Assembly: GCF_003610255.1 (NCBI RefSeq)
Contig: NZ_RAPS01000001.1
Span: 5,545,001 to 5,609,000 of the forward strand
Length of the DNA stretch: 64,000 nt
Origin: Streptomyces sp. TLI_171
Lineage (GTDB): Bacteria; Actinomycetota; Actinomycetes; Streptomycetales; Streptomycetaceae
Direction of reading: 5' to 3'
This document shows, one piece after another, positions 51,213 to 60,401 of this stretch. Within the stretch, counting starts at the first letter, position 1. Every line of letters starts with the position of its first letter. Both the position numbers and the translations under genes were made by a program. Under the pieces are notes generated by a model. That model made no database searches and had not been told where the DNA came from. It saw only the letters and a list, made by a program, of their open reading frames with translations.

Positions 51213-51333
51213 GCCCCGCGCCGCGGGGCCGGACGGCTTTGCCCGCCCAAGGGGTGACGTTTCGTCAGCGGAAACAGTTCTCGAGTAGGGTCGCCCGGCG
51301 AACGAACGCCGACGACATCCTTCGGGGGGACCG

Positions 51334-51924
51334 ATGCCGCTGCAGTCCATCGACGTGTCCGCACACGCCTTCACCGCCCGGAAACCGGCCGAGACGGCCG
51401 TCCGGATCGGCCGCTTCGCCGCCGCTCCCACCCGGATGCTGCTCAGCGCCGACGGCCTCACCACCACCCTGCTGGAGGCCTGGACCGGGGCGCCCGCCCG
51501 GATCGGCCGGGCCGACCACCGCCGGCTGCCCGCGACCGACGCGCCCGCCGGGGCCGCCGCGCTGCTGCGCGCCGAGTCCGACGAGGACCTGATCGTCCGC
51601 CGCTCGGTGCTGGCCGGCGGCGACGGCTCCGAACTGTCCCGCAACGTGGTGGTGGCCCGGCCCGCGCTGTCCGCCGCCGCCGAGCACTGCCTCACCGACA
51701 CCGCCGCGCCCATCGGCGCCGCCCTGCACGCCTCCGGCACCGCCTACCGGCGCACCGTGCTGGACGCCGGCGTGCGGGACTGGGACGGCGCGCCCGCGGC
51801 CTACAAGACCTACCTGATGTGGCACGGGCAGCAGCCGCTGGCCGCCGTCACCGAGACCTTCAACCCCGCCGTGGTGCCCGCCGCGCTCGGCGCCGGACTG
51901 CTCGCCGCCGGAGGCTGCCGATGA
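51334..51924 (+). CDS. chorismate lyase-like protein (Rv2949c/UbiC-type 4-hydroxybenzoate synthase)
   Basis: Probable chorismate pyruvate-lyase, 196 aa, giving 4-hydroxybenzoate and pyruvate. The C-terminal half has the family pattern: SRNVVVARPALS, then TAAPIGAALHASGTAYRRTVLDAG (here PIGAALHASGTAYRR, about 128-142), Tyr in YKTYLMWHG and the acidic end AVTETFNP. This resembles mycobacterial Rv2949c more than E. coli UbiC. ATG 51334 has a GGGGGGA ribosome binding site. The stop overlaps the start of a PobA-like hydroxylase gene (ATGA), which strongly supports 4-hydroxybenzoate as product. Confidence 0.75.
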   Translation: MPLQSIDVSAHAFTARKPAETAVRIGRFAAAPTRMLLSADGLTTTLLEAWTGAPARIGRADHRRLPATDAPAGAAALLRAESDEDLIVRRSVLAGGDGSELSRNVVVARPALSAAAEHCLTDTAAPIGAALHASGTAYRRTVLDAGVRDWDGAPAAYKTYLMWHGQQPLAAVTETFNPAVVPAALGAGLLAAGGCR

Positions 51925-53162
51925 CCCCCCGCTCCACCACCGTCGCCGTCGTCGGCGCCGGACCGGCCGGACTCGTCCTCGCCCACGTGCTGCGCCGCGC
52001 CGGGGTCGCGGTGACCGTCCACGAGCGCCTCTCCCGGCCCGCGCTGGAGAACGCCGCCCGGGCCGGGGTGCTGGAGCACCGGGTGGTCGAGTACCTGCGC
52101 ACCCTGGGCCTCGCCGACCGGCTGACCGCCGAGGGCGAACGGCACGGCCGGTGCGAGATCGCCTGCCTGGGCGAGAAGGTCCTGGTCGACTACGGCGCGC
52201 TGTCCGGCGGCATCCGGCACTGGGTGTACCCGCAGCAGCTGCTGGTCCGCGACCTGATCGCCGCGTACGAGCGGGACGGCGGCGCGATCGCCTTCGAGTC
52301 GCCCGTCGAGGCCGTCACCCTCGACGACGCGAACCGACCCGTGCTGCACACCGCGGGCGGCGAGCTGCGCGCCGAGTACGCGGTCGGCTGCGACGGCGCG
52401 CACAGTGTGGTCGCCGCGGCCTTCGCCGACCGCGCCGACGGGCCGACCCGCCGCTACCCCTACGACTGGCTGACCGTGCTCGCCCGGATCTCCCGGCCGG
52501 TCGACAAGATCCGCTACGCGGTGCACGCCGACGGCTTCGCCGGAATGATGCCGCGCACCGCCGACGTCGGCCGCTTCTACCTGGAGGTGCCCGCCGGCGA
52601 GGAGCTCGCCGCGTGGGACGAGCGGCGGATCCGCGCCGAACTCGCCCACCGGCTGGAGCTCGAAGGCTCCGACCCGGCGCTCGGCGGCCTGCTGGAGACC
52701 GGCATGCTGCGGATGCGCGGCCGGGTCGCCCACCGGATGCGCGAGGGCAGGCTGCTGCTCGCCGGGGACGCCGCGCACACCGTCACCCCGTCCGGCGCCA
52801 AGGGCCTCAACTCGGCCGTCGCCGACGCCGCCGACCTGGCCGGCGGGCTGATCGCCGAGCTGCTGGGCGGCGGGAGCGCCCGCCTGGACGGCTACCAGCA
52901 GCGCCGCCTGGACGCCGCCTGGCAGACCCAGGAGTTCTCCGACCGGCTGCTCGACCTGCTCCACCTGCCCGCCGGACTCCCGGCCGAGCAGCGCGAGTTC
53001 GCCCTGCGGCTGCGGCTGCAGCGGATCCACCGGATCGCCCGCCCCGGCCCGGAGGCCACCGAGTTCGCCCGGGCCTACGCGGGCGCCGGTGAGCTGGCCG
53101 CGGCCCCCGTGTGGCCGTCGGCACAGGCCGCCGCCGTCGCCAGCGCGGCTACCGCTCGGTAG
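51921..53162 (+). CDS. pobA: 4-hydroxybenzoate 3-monooxygenase (PobA-like FAD hydroxylase)
   Basis: Class A flavoprotein monooxygenase converting 4-hydroxybenzoate to protocatechuate with NAD(P)H and O2, 413 aa. FAD-binding VAVVGAGPAGLVLAHVLRRA (about 8-27), RAGVLEHRVVEYLR (about 50-63; a PobA hallmark), CDGAHSVV (DG motif, about 156) and LLAGDAAHTVTPSGAKGLN (about 277-295) are present. Coupled to the upstream chorismate lyase-like gene by a four-base overlap, so the pair should channel chorismate to protocatechuate. No protocatechuate ring-cleavage genes are nearby. Confidence 0.9.
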   Translation: MTPRSTTVAVVGAGPAGLVLAHVLRRAGVAVTVHERLSRPALENAARAGVLEHRVVEYLRTLGLADRLTAEGERHGRCEIACLGEKVLVDYGALSGGIRHWVYPQQLLVRDLIAAYERDGGAIAFESPVEAVTLDDANRPVLHTAGGELRAEYAVGCDGAHSVVAAAFADRADGPTRRYPYDWLTVLARISRPVDKIRYAVHADGFAGMMPRTADVGRFYLEVPAGEELAAWDERRIRAELAHRLELEGSDPALGGLLETGMLRMRGRVAHRMREGRLLLAGDAAHTVTPSGAKGLNSAVADAADLAGGLIAELLGGGSARLDGYQQRRLDAAWQTQEFSDRLLDLLHLPAGLPAEQREFALRLRLQRIHRIARPGPEATEFARAYAGAGELAAAPVWPSAQAAAVASAATAR

Positions 53163-53165
53163 CAT
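53160..53165 (+). promoter_or_regulatory. -10 element of probable leaderless promoter (109-aa gene)
   Basis: TAGCAT, six bases before the ATG at 53172. It overlaps the pobA stop codon, so the small gene can be transcribed separately. Confidence 0.5.
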
Positions 53166-53171
53166 GCGGGC

Positions 53172-53501
53172 ATGAGCGCAGAGACCGCCACCCCCGCCGC
53201 GCCGGACGCCCGCGTCGAGCGCCGCGCCAAGCGCATTGCCAAGCACCTGAGCAGCTTCGCCGCGCAGCACGGCGGCAGCGCCGACGGCGTCGTGGAGTAC
53301 GTCGGCCGCACCGCCACCCGGATCGTCGTGGTCGGCGCCGACGGCACCTGGGGCGACCAGGTCGCCCCGACCTACGCGATCGGCCGCCGGGCCGCCGAGA
53401 TCGCCGGGCTCACCCTGCACGAGGACTTCGAGGGCGAGCTGGGCCTGAAGGTGAAGACCGGCCCGTACGAGTGGAAGCGGATGGCCGGCATCCAGATCTG
53501 A
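53172..53501 (+). CDS. conserved hypothetical actinobacterial protein, 109 aa
   Basis: Small soluble protein of unknown function. A short Ala/Thr-rich start precedes RRAKRIAKHLSSFAAQHGG (about 17-35, basic helix), then VEYVGRTATRIVVVGADGTWGDQVAP (in parts VEYVGRTATRIVVVGADG and TWGDQVAPTYAIG) and a C-terminal YEWKRMAGIQI. It resembles small conserved streptomycete proteins that I cannot name. ATG 53172 with a -10 box exactly six bases upstream and no ribosome binding site indicates leaderless expression. Convergent with ctaA behind a strong hairpin. Confidence 0.75.
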   Translation: MSAETATPAAPDARVERRAKRIAKHLSSFAAQHGGSADGVVEYVGRTATRIVVVGADGTWGDQVAPTYAIGRRAAEIAGLTLHEDFEGELGLKVKTGPYEWKRMAGIQI

Positions 53502-53521
53502 CCGCCCGTCAGCAGCCGCCC

Positions 53522-53562
53522 GCGCCGATGGCCCGCCGTTCCGAACGGCGGGCCATCGGCGC
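53522..53562. terminator. bidirectional hairpin before ctaA 3' end
   Basis: Perfect 19-bp inverted repeat (53522-53540 and 53544-53562) with a 3-base loop between convergent genes ending at 53501 and 53575. Confidence 0.8.
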
Positions 53563-53574
53563 GTGCCGGGTGCG

Positions 53575-54525
53575 TCAGGCCACCAGTTCGGCGGACGGCG
53601 CGGCCGCCTGCGCCGGGATGCCGGCGCGGGTCCGCAGCGCCAGCGGGATGCGCAGGGCGGCGGCCCAGATCACCGCGGCGCCCAGCATGTGCAGGCCCAC
53701 CATGATCTCCGGCGCGTCCGTGAAGTACTGCACGAAACCCAGCACTCCCTGCAGCAGCAGCAGCCCGAACAGCTCGCGGACCCGGGCCCGCGCGGCCGGC
53801 GGGGCCTTCACGGCGGCGAACACCAGCAGCGCGGCCAGCGTCAGGCCCACCGCGAGGAACACCAGGTCGGCGTGCGCCTGGGCGAGCCGGTCGTAGTCCA
53901 GCGAGACCCGGGGGGTGCCCGCCGAGCCCGGGTGGTGGCCCGCGCCGGTGACCAGCGTGCCGACCAGGGCGAGCGCGCCGATCGAGGCCACCAGCACCTG
54001 CGCGAAGCGATGGATGGCCGGGGCGACCAGCAGGCGGGGCTCGCCGTCGCCCTCCTTGGCGCGCTCCCAGCCCAGCAGCGCCGTCCACACCAGACCCAGC
54101 GCGGCCACCATGTGCAGGCTCACCACGTACGGGTTGAGGTGGGTCAGCACCGTGATGCCGCCGATCACCGCGTTCGACATCACCAGCCAGAACTGGGCCC
54201 AGCCGAGCCTGGTCAGCGACCGCCGCCACGGCTCGCAGCAGCGCGCGGCCAGGATGAACCAGCCGACCGCGGCGGACAGCACGTAGGTCAGCATCCGGTT
54301 GGTGAACTCGATGACGCCGTGGACGCCCATCGCGGGCGTCGGCGTCACGCTGCCGTCGGTGCAGGTCGGCCAGGTGGTGCAGCCGAGGCCCGAGTCGGTC
54401 AGCCGGACGGCGCCGCCGGTGACCACGATCACCACGCTCATCACCAGCGCGGCCATGGCCGCCCGGCGGACGTGCTGCGGGCTCGGGTGCCAGCGCTCGG
54501 CGAGGAGGGAGAACGGGTTGGTCAC
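53575..54525 (-). CDS. ctaA: haem A synthase
   Basis: Membrane haem O-to-A hydroxylase/oxidase of the COX15/CtaA family, 316 aa with about eight helices. The first extracytoplasmic loop has a Cys pair in GLGCTTWPTCTDG (about 50-62). Haem-ligand His candidates lie in GVHGVIEFTNRML (about 75), LNPYVVSLHMVAALG, AHADLVFLAV and VGLHMLGAAVIW. GTG 54525 is chosen over in-frame upstream starts because TACGAT lies exactly six bases before it; the upstream residues are low complexity. Together with ctaB it serves aa3 oxidase maturation. Confidence 0.93.
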   Translation of the reverse strand: MTNPFSLLAERWHPSPQHVRRAAMAALVMSVVIVVTGGAVRLTDSGLGCTTWPTCTDGSVTPTPAMGVHGVIEFTNRMLTYVLSAAVGWFILAARCCEPWRRSLTRLGWAQFWLVMSNAVIGGITVLTHLNPYVVSLHMVAALGLVWTALLGWERAKEGDGEPRLLVAPAIHRFAQVLVASIGALALVGTLVTGAGHHPGSAGTPRVSLDYDRLAQAHADLVFLAVGLTLAALLVFAAVKAPPAARARVRELFGLLLLQGVLGFVQYFTDAPEIMVGLHMLGAAVIWAAALRIPLALRTRAGIPAQAAAPSAELVA

Positions 54526-54531
54526 CGGACC

Positions 54532-54537
54532 ATCGTA
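54532..54537 (-). promoter_or_regulatory. -10 element of probable leaderless ctaA promoter
   Basis: TACGAT on the minus strand, six bases before the GTG of ctaA. Confidence 0.5.
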
Positions 54538-54713
54538 GGCGCGCTTACACCGTGCCCCGGCCCCGGGCGGCGCGACCCCGTCGCCCTCCGCGAGCCGTCC
54601 CGCCCCCGCGGGCTCCGGCGGCGGCATCGTCCACGCGGCGCGCCGGAAGAAGGCGGGCGGCGCCTCCTGAGGCGCCGTCAGCAGCTCCGGGGCGCGGCCC
54701 CGGGGCTGCTCAT

Positions 54714-55484
54714 TCACTCCCAGCGGAAGAAGCGGGCCGCCGCGGCCAGGCCCAGCACCGACCAGACGGCCAGCACGCCGAGGTCGGCCCAGGGCGTGCC
54801 GCCGCCGAGCTGGAGCACCGAGCGCAGGCCGTCGGAGAGCGCGGAGATCGGCAGCAGCTCCAGCACGGGGCGCACCGCGTCCGGGAACTTGGCCAGCGGG
54901 ACCACCACGCCGCCGGCCAGCAGCAGCAGGACGAACACCAGGTTGGCCGCGGCCAGCGTGGCCTCCGCGCGCAGGGTGCCGGCCATCAGCAGGCCGAGGC
55001 CGGAGAACGCGGCGGTGCCGAGCACCAGCAGGAGCAGCACCGCCAGCGGGTTGCCGTGCGGGGACCAGCCGAGGGCCAGCGCGATGCCGGAGAGCAGCAG
55101 CACCTGGAGCAGTTCGGTGACCAGCACGCAGCCGGTCTTCGCGGACAGCAGCGCCCAGCGCGGCAGCGGGGTCGCGCCGAGCCGCTTGAGCACGCCGTAG
55201 CGGCGCTCGAACCCGGTGGCGATGGCCTGGCCGGTGAAGGCGGTGGACATCACGGCCAGCGCCAGCAGGCCGGGCGCGAGGAAGTCGACCCGCTTGCCGG
55301 GGCCGTCCACGTCGACCACGTCGACGGCGGAGAACAGCACCAGCAGGACGGTCGGGATGACCACGGTGAGCAGCAGCTGCTCGCCGTTGCGCAGCAGCAT
55401 CCTGGTCTCCAGGGCGGTCTGCGCGAGCAGCATCCGGCCGACCGGGGCGGCGCCCGGGCGGGGGGTGAGGTCGGTGGCGGTCAT
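54714..55484 (-). CDS. ABC-2 type transporter permease (DrrB-like)
   Basis: Membrane subunit of an ABC exporter, 256 aa with six predicted helices (first about 38-58; others about 70-92, 115-140, 142-165, 172-192, 230-250). The charged segment FERRYGVLKRLGATPLPRWAL (as ERRYGVLKRLGATPLPRW) is the typical cytoplasmic coupling loop of DrrB/ABC-2 proteins. ATG 55484 overlaps the ATPase stop (ATGA). Substrate unknown. The pair occupies the position just before suf genes, as unnamed exporters do in mycobacteria. Confidence 0.9.
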   Translation of the reverse strand: MTATDLTPRPGAAPVGRMLLAQTALETRMLLRNGEQLLLTVVIPTVLLVLFSAVDVVDVDGPGKRVDFLAPGLLALAVMSTAFTGQAIATGFERRYGVLKRLGATPLPRWALLSAKTGCVLVTELLQVLLLSGIALALGWSPHGNPLAVLLLLVLGTAAFSGLGLLMAGTLRAEATLAAANLVFVLLLLAGGVVVPLAKFPDAVRPVLELLPISALSDGLRSVLQLGGGTPWADLGVLAVWSVLGLAAAARFFRWE

Positions 55485-56398
55485 CGCAGGTCCCGTCCGG
55501 TCAGGTCGAGGAAGACGTCTTCGAGGCTGCGGCGCTGGACCGCGAGCTTGTCGGGCATCACCCCGGCCTCGGCGCACCAGCCGGTGACGGCGGCCAGCAG
55601 GGCGGCGTCGAGTTCGGCCTCGACGCGGTATCTGCCGGGGGCGGGCTCGGTGACGGCGGCGTGGTCGGGCAGGACCTTGCGCAGGGCGGCGAGGTCGAGT
55701 CCGGCGGGGCCGTCGAAGCGCAGCCGGGCCTCGGCGCCGCGGAGCCCGTCGGGGGAGCCCTGGGCGACGACCCGGCCGCGGTCGACGATCGCGACCTCGT
55801 CCGCGAGCTGCTCGGCCTCGTCCATCTGGTGGGTGGTCAGCACCACGGTGACGCCGGCGGCGCGCAGTTCGGCGACCAGGTCCCAGGTGGCGCGGCGGGC
55901 CTGCGGGTCGAGGCCGGCGGTGGGCTCGTCCAGGAAGACCAGTTCGGGGCGGCCGACCACGGCCATCGCGAGGGCCAGCCGCTGCTGCTGGCCGCCGGAG
56001 AGCCGGCGGTACGGGGTGCGGCCGCAGGAGTCCAGGCCGAGCCGTTCGGCCAGCGGGCCGACGGGCAGCGGGTTCGCGTACAGCGCGGCGGTGTGTCGAA
56101 GCATTTCGAGGGCGCGCGCACTGGCGTACACGCCCCCCGATTGGAGCATCACCCCGATCCGCGGCCTGAGCTCGGCGGACTGCGCGACCGGGTCCAGTCC
56201 GAGCACCCGGACGGTGCCCGCGTCGGGGCGGCGGTAGCCCTCGCAGGTCTCGATCGTGGTGGTCTTGCCCGCGCCGTTGGGGCCGAGCACCGCGGTGACG
56301 GCGCCGCGCCCGATGACCAGGTCGAGGCCGTCCACGGCGGTCTTGTCGCCGTACCGCTTGACCAGTCCGGTCACCTCGACGGCGGGGTCTGCATGCAT
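55481..56398 (-). CDS. ABC transporter ATP-binding protein (DrrA-like)
   Basis: ATPase of the exporter, 305 aa. Walker A is VLGPNGAGKTTTIE (about 37-50), signature RLSGGQQQRLALAMA (about 133-147), Walker B LVFLDEPTAGLDP, and switch His TTHQMDEAEQLAD. A DrrA-like C-terminal domain (about 215-300) ends VQRRSLEDVFLDLTGRDL, the standard end of drug-exporter ATPases. ATG 56398 is chosen because TACACT lies seven bases upstream and no ribosome binding site exists; the frame is open to 56425. It is divergent from sufR. Confidence 0.92.
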   Translation of the reverse strand: MHADPAVEVTGLVKRYGDKTAVDGLDLVIGRGAVTAVLGPNGAGKTTTIETCEGYRRPDAGTVRVLGLDPVAQSAELRPRIGVMLQSGGVYASARALEMLRHTAALYANPLPVGPLAERLGLDSCGRTPYRRLSGGQQQRLALAMAVVGRPELVFLDEPTAGLDPQARRATWDLVAELRAAGVTVVLTTHQMDEAEQLADEVAIVDRGRVVAQGSPDGLRGAEARLRFDGPAGLDLAALRKVLPDHAAVTEPAPGRYRVEAELDAALLAAVTGWCAEAGVMPDKLAVQRRSLEDVFLDLTGRDLR

Positions 56399-56405
56399 AC
56401 CGGCG

Positions 56406-56411
56406 AGTGTA
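56406..56411 (-). promoter_or_regulatory. -10 element of probable leaderless ABC-exporter promoter
   Basis: TACACT on the minus strand, seven bases before the ATG of the ATPase gene. Confidence 0.45.
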
Positions 56412-56431
56412 GGAGCTGCGCGCACCGCCTT

Positions 56432-56450
56432 TCGGGTAAGGCTTGCCTTC
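56432..56450. promoter_or_regulatory. iron-box-like inverted repeat (possible DmdR/IdeR site)
   Basis: Contains the perfect repeat AAGGC-TT-GCCTT (56438-56449) and a core GGTAAGGCTTGCCT like the actinobacterial iron-box core (TTAGGTTAGGCTAACCTAA), with outer bases not matching. It lies between the divergent ABC exporter and sufR. Confidence 0.35.
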
Positions 56451-56486
56451 CGTGATGGACGACACCGGTGAGGCGTGGATCACCGC

Positions 56487-56516
56487 TTGTTTCCTTGCGC
56501 CGAATTACGCAACAAT
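56487..56516 (+). promoter_or_regulatory. candidate sufR-suf operon promoter
   Basis: TTGTTT (56487-56492), 18-base spacer, AACAAT (56511-56516), with six bases to the sufR GTG at 56523, so the transcript may be leaderless. The -10 hexamer lies within the SufR operator. Confidence 0.45.
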
Positions 56517-56523
56517 CGTGTTG
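56510..56523 (+). promoter_or_regulatory. SufR operator, CAAC-N6-GTTG
   Basis: Inverted repeat CAACA-ATCG-TGTTG, matching the 14-bp CAAC-N6-GTTG site described for cyanobacterial SufR and, as I recall, Streptomyces SufR. It covers the presumed -10 element, transcription start and first base of the sufR start codon, an ideal place for autorepression by cluster-loaded SufR. Confidence 0.75.
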
Positions 56524-57376
56524 TGAAAAACATCCGCGAGCACGCCGCCCAGTCCGGGGAGCCCGACGCTCCCGGCTGTGCCGTGCCCGCGACGGGGGCG
56601 GAGGCCCTGGCGGAGGGGCACCGGGCGACCCGGGACCGGGTCGCCCGCTCGATCCTCGACCACGGGCCGTCCTCGGCCGCCGACCTGGCCAGCCGCCTGG
56701 GCCTGACCGCCGCCGCGGTCCGCCGCCACCTGGACGGCCTGGCCGCCGCCGGGCTGGTCGACGCGCGCGAGCAGCGGGTCTACGGCAGCCGCGGCCGCGG
56801 CCGCCCCGCCAAGGTGTTCGCCCTGACCGACGGCGGCCGGGACGCCTTCTACCAGGCCTACGACCAGCTCGCGGCCGATGCGCTGGGCTGGATCTCGGAG
56901 GCCGCCGGCGGCGGCAAGGCGGGCGAGGAGGCGGTCGCCGCCTTCGCCCGGGCCCGGCTCGCCAAGCAGGGCCGCAAGTACCAGGACGCGGTCGAGCGGG
57001 TCGGCGCCGAGCAGCGCGCCGAGGCGCTCGCCCGGGCCTTGAGCGAGGACGGGTACGCTGCCACGGTGCGGCGCGTCCCGTCCGCCGCCGCTGCGCCCGC
57101 CGCACCGGCCGGCGCCCAGCTGTGCCAGCACCACTGCCCGGTCGCGCACATCGCCGAGCAGTTCCCGCAGCTCTGCGAGGCGGAGACCGAGGTCTTCTCG
57201 CAGCTCCTTGGCACCCATGTGCAACGGCTGGCCACCATCGCCCACGGCGACGGGGTCTGCACCACGTATGTGCCGGCATCCGGTGCCGCACCGTCGCCCT
57301 CCAGGGCGCCCGGTGCCGCGCCGACTGCCGGTACGTCCCTTACCGAGAACGGCTCGTCCGCGCGGAGGAACCTCGC

Positions 57377-57380
<4 letters not shown>
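56523..57380 (+). CDS. sufR: SufR, iron-sulfur-sensing repressor of the suf operon
   Basis: Winged-helix repressor, 285 aa. Helix-turn-helix at about 35-85 ([26 protein letters not shown], shown as [20 protein letters not shown]; wing [10 protein letters not shown]). The cluster-binding region near 195-245 has Cys in [20 protein letters not shown] and GVCTTYV, the four Cys expected for a [4Fe-4S] SufR. The start is GTG 56523, inside the operator. The stop overlaps sufB (ATGA). Loss of its cluster under iron or oxidative stress should derepress the whole operon, itself included. The extended Ala/Pro-rich C-terminal 30 residues are not conserved-looking. Confidence 0.93.
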
Positions 57381-58789
<1,409 letters not shown>

Positions 58790-58847
58790 CGCGCCGTCAG
58801 CACCCGTCCCCGTCGACCGTTTCCGAAAGAGAGCAACACGAACAGCC

Positions 58848-60080
58848 ATGGCTGAGCAGAACACCCCCGGCTCCACCACCGCCGGCTCGATCGAGGTCGG
58901 CACCGCCGGCGCCGGCGCGCAGCTCGCCGGCCCGGGCACCGGCCGCGAGTCCGTCCGGCAGCCCATCGACGCCCGGGTCGCCGTCAAGCCGTCCTTCGAC
59001 GTCAACGACTTCCCGGTGCCGACCGGCCGCGAGGAGGACTGGCGGTTCACCCCGCTGCACCGCCTCGGCGGGCTGCACGACGGCAAGGCCGCCGAGAGCG
59101 CCAAGGGCGAGGACAAGATCGAGCTGGGCCTGCCGGAGGGCGTCACCTCCGAGCTGGTCGGCCGCGAGGACGCCCGCCTCGGCAGGGCCGGCACCCCGGT
59201 GGACCGGGTGGCCGCGCAGGCGTTCAGCGCCTTCGAGCAGGCCCTGGTGGTGACCGTCCCCAAGGAGACGGTGCTGACCGAGCCGGTCCGGATCGACGTG
59301 CACGGCGAGGGCGGCGTCCGCTTCGCCCACCTGGTGGTCGAGGTCAAGCCGTTCGCGGAGGCCGTCGTGGTGCTGAACCACACCGGCACCGGCACCCGCG
59401 CCGCCAACGTCGAACTGCTGGTCGGCGACGGCGCCAAGCTCACCTTCGTCTCCGTCCAGGACTGGGACCGGGAGGCGGTGCACGTCGCCCAGCACAACGC
59501 GCTGGTCGGCCGGGACGCCACGTTCAAGTCCGTGGTGGTCACCTTCGGCGGCGACGTGGTGCGCCTGCACCCGCGGGTCAACTACGCGGGCCCCGGCGGC
59601 GAGGCGGAGCTGTTCGGCCTGTACTTCGCCGACGCCGGGCAGCACCTGGAGCACCGCCTGGTGATCGACCACGACACCCCGCACTGCCGGTCCAACGTCG
59701 CCTACAAGGGCGCGCTGCAGGGCCAGGACGCGCACGCGGTGTGGATCGGCGACGTGCTGATCCGCGCGGCCGCGCTGGGCACCGACACCTACGAGCTCAA
59801 CCGCAACCTGGTGCTCACCGACGGCGCCCGGGTCGACTCGGTGCCGAACCTGGAGATCGAGACCGGCGAGATCGTCGGCGCCGGCCACGCCTCCGCGACC
59901 GGCCGCTTCGACGACGAGCAGCTGTTCTACCTGCAGTCCCGCGGCGTCCCGGCCGACGAGGCCCGCCGCCTGGTGGTGCGCGGCTTCTTCGCCGAGCTGG
60001 TCCAGCAGATCGGCGTCGCCGAGATCCAGGACCGGCTGCTGGAGAAGATCGACGCCGAGCTGGAAGCGGCCGTCGCATGA
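58848..60080 (+). CDS. sufD: Fe-S cluster assembly protein SufD
   Basis: Second scaffold subunit of SufBCD, 410 aa, paralogous to SufB at its C-terminal half. PVPTGREEDWRFTPL (about 55-69) is the typical N-terminal domain. The beta-helix core has VVVLNHTGTGTRAANVELLVG (in parts) and YFADAGQHLEHRLVIDHDTPHC, and ARRLVVRGFFAELVQQI is near the end. The first 40 residues are Gly/Ala/Thr-rich and look disordered. ATG 58848 follows GAAAGAGAG. The stop overlaps the ferredoxin gene. Confidence 0.97.
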   Translation: MAEQNTPGSTTAGSIEVGTAGAGAQLAGPGTGRESVRQPIDARVAVKPSFDVNDFPVPTGREEDWRFTPLHRLGGLHDGKAAESAKGEDKIELGLPEGVTSELVGREDARLGRAGTPVDRVAAQAFSAFEQALVVTVPKETVLTEPVRIDVHGEGGVRFAHLVVEVKPFAEAVVVLNHTGTGTRAANVELLVGDGAKLTFVSVQDWDREAVHVAQHNALVGRDATFKSVVVTFGGDVVRLHPRVNYAGPGGEAELFGLYFADAGQHLEHRLVIDHDTPHCRSNVAYKGALQGQDAHAVWIGDVLIRAAALGTDTYELNRNLVLTDGARVDSVPNLEIETGEIVGAGHASATGRFDDEQLFYLQSRGVPADEARRLVVRGFFAELVQQIGVAEIQDRLLEKIDAELEAAVA

Positions 60081-60394
60081 CGTACCTGCGTGCGTGTGCG
60101 CTGAGCGTCCTGCAGGAGGACGTGCCCAAGAAGGTCGAGCTGAACGGCGTCCCGGTGGCGATCGTCCGGACCGACGAGGGCGTGTTCGCGATCAACGACA
60201 TCTGCTCGCACGCCAACGTCTCGCTGTCCGAGGGCGAGGTCGAGGACTGCATGATCGAGTGCTGGCTGCACGGCTCCAGCTTCGACCTGCGCACCGGGAA
60301 GCCGTCCGGGCTGCCCGCGACCAGGCCGGTCGCCGTTTACCCCGTGAAGATCGAAGGGGACGATGTGCTCGTCTCCGTCAACCAGGAGAACTGA
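60077..60394 (+). CDS. Rieske-type ferredoxin of the suf operon
   Basis: Small soluble Rieske [2Fe-2S] protein, 105 aa, similar to the ferredoxin subunits of non-haem dioxygenases. Cluster ligands are CSHANVSLSEG (Cys-x-His) and CWLHGSSFDLRTG (about 40-75). ATG 60077 overlaps the sufD stop and sufC follows after seven bases, so it is an embedded member of the operon. It may deliver electrons for cluster assembly or be a first client of the machinery (inference). This gene is common in actinobacterial suf operons. Confidence 0.93.
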   Translation: MTYLRACALSVLQEDVPKKVELNGVPVAIVRTDEGVFAINDICSHANVSLSEGEVEDCMIECWLHGSSFDLRTGKPSGLPATRPVAVYPVKIEGDDVLVSVNQEN

Positions 60395-60401
60395 GTACCC
60401 C

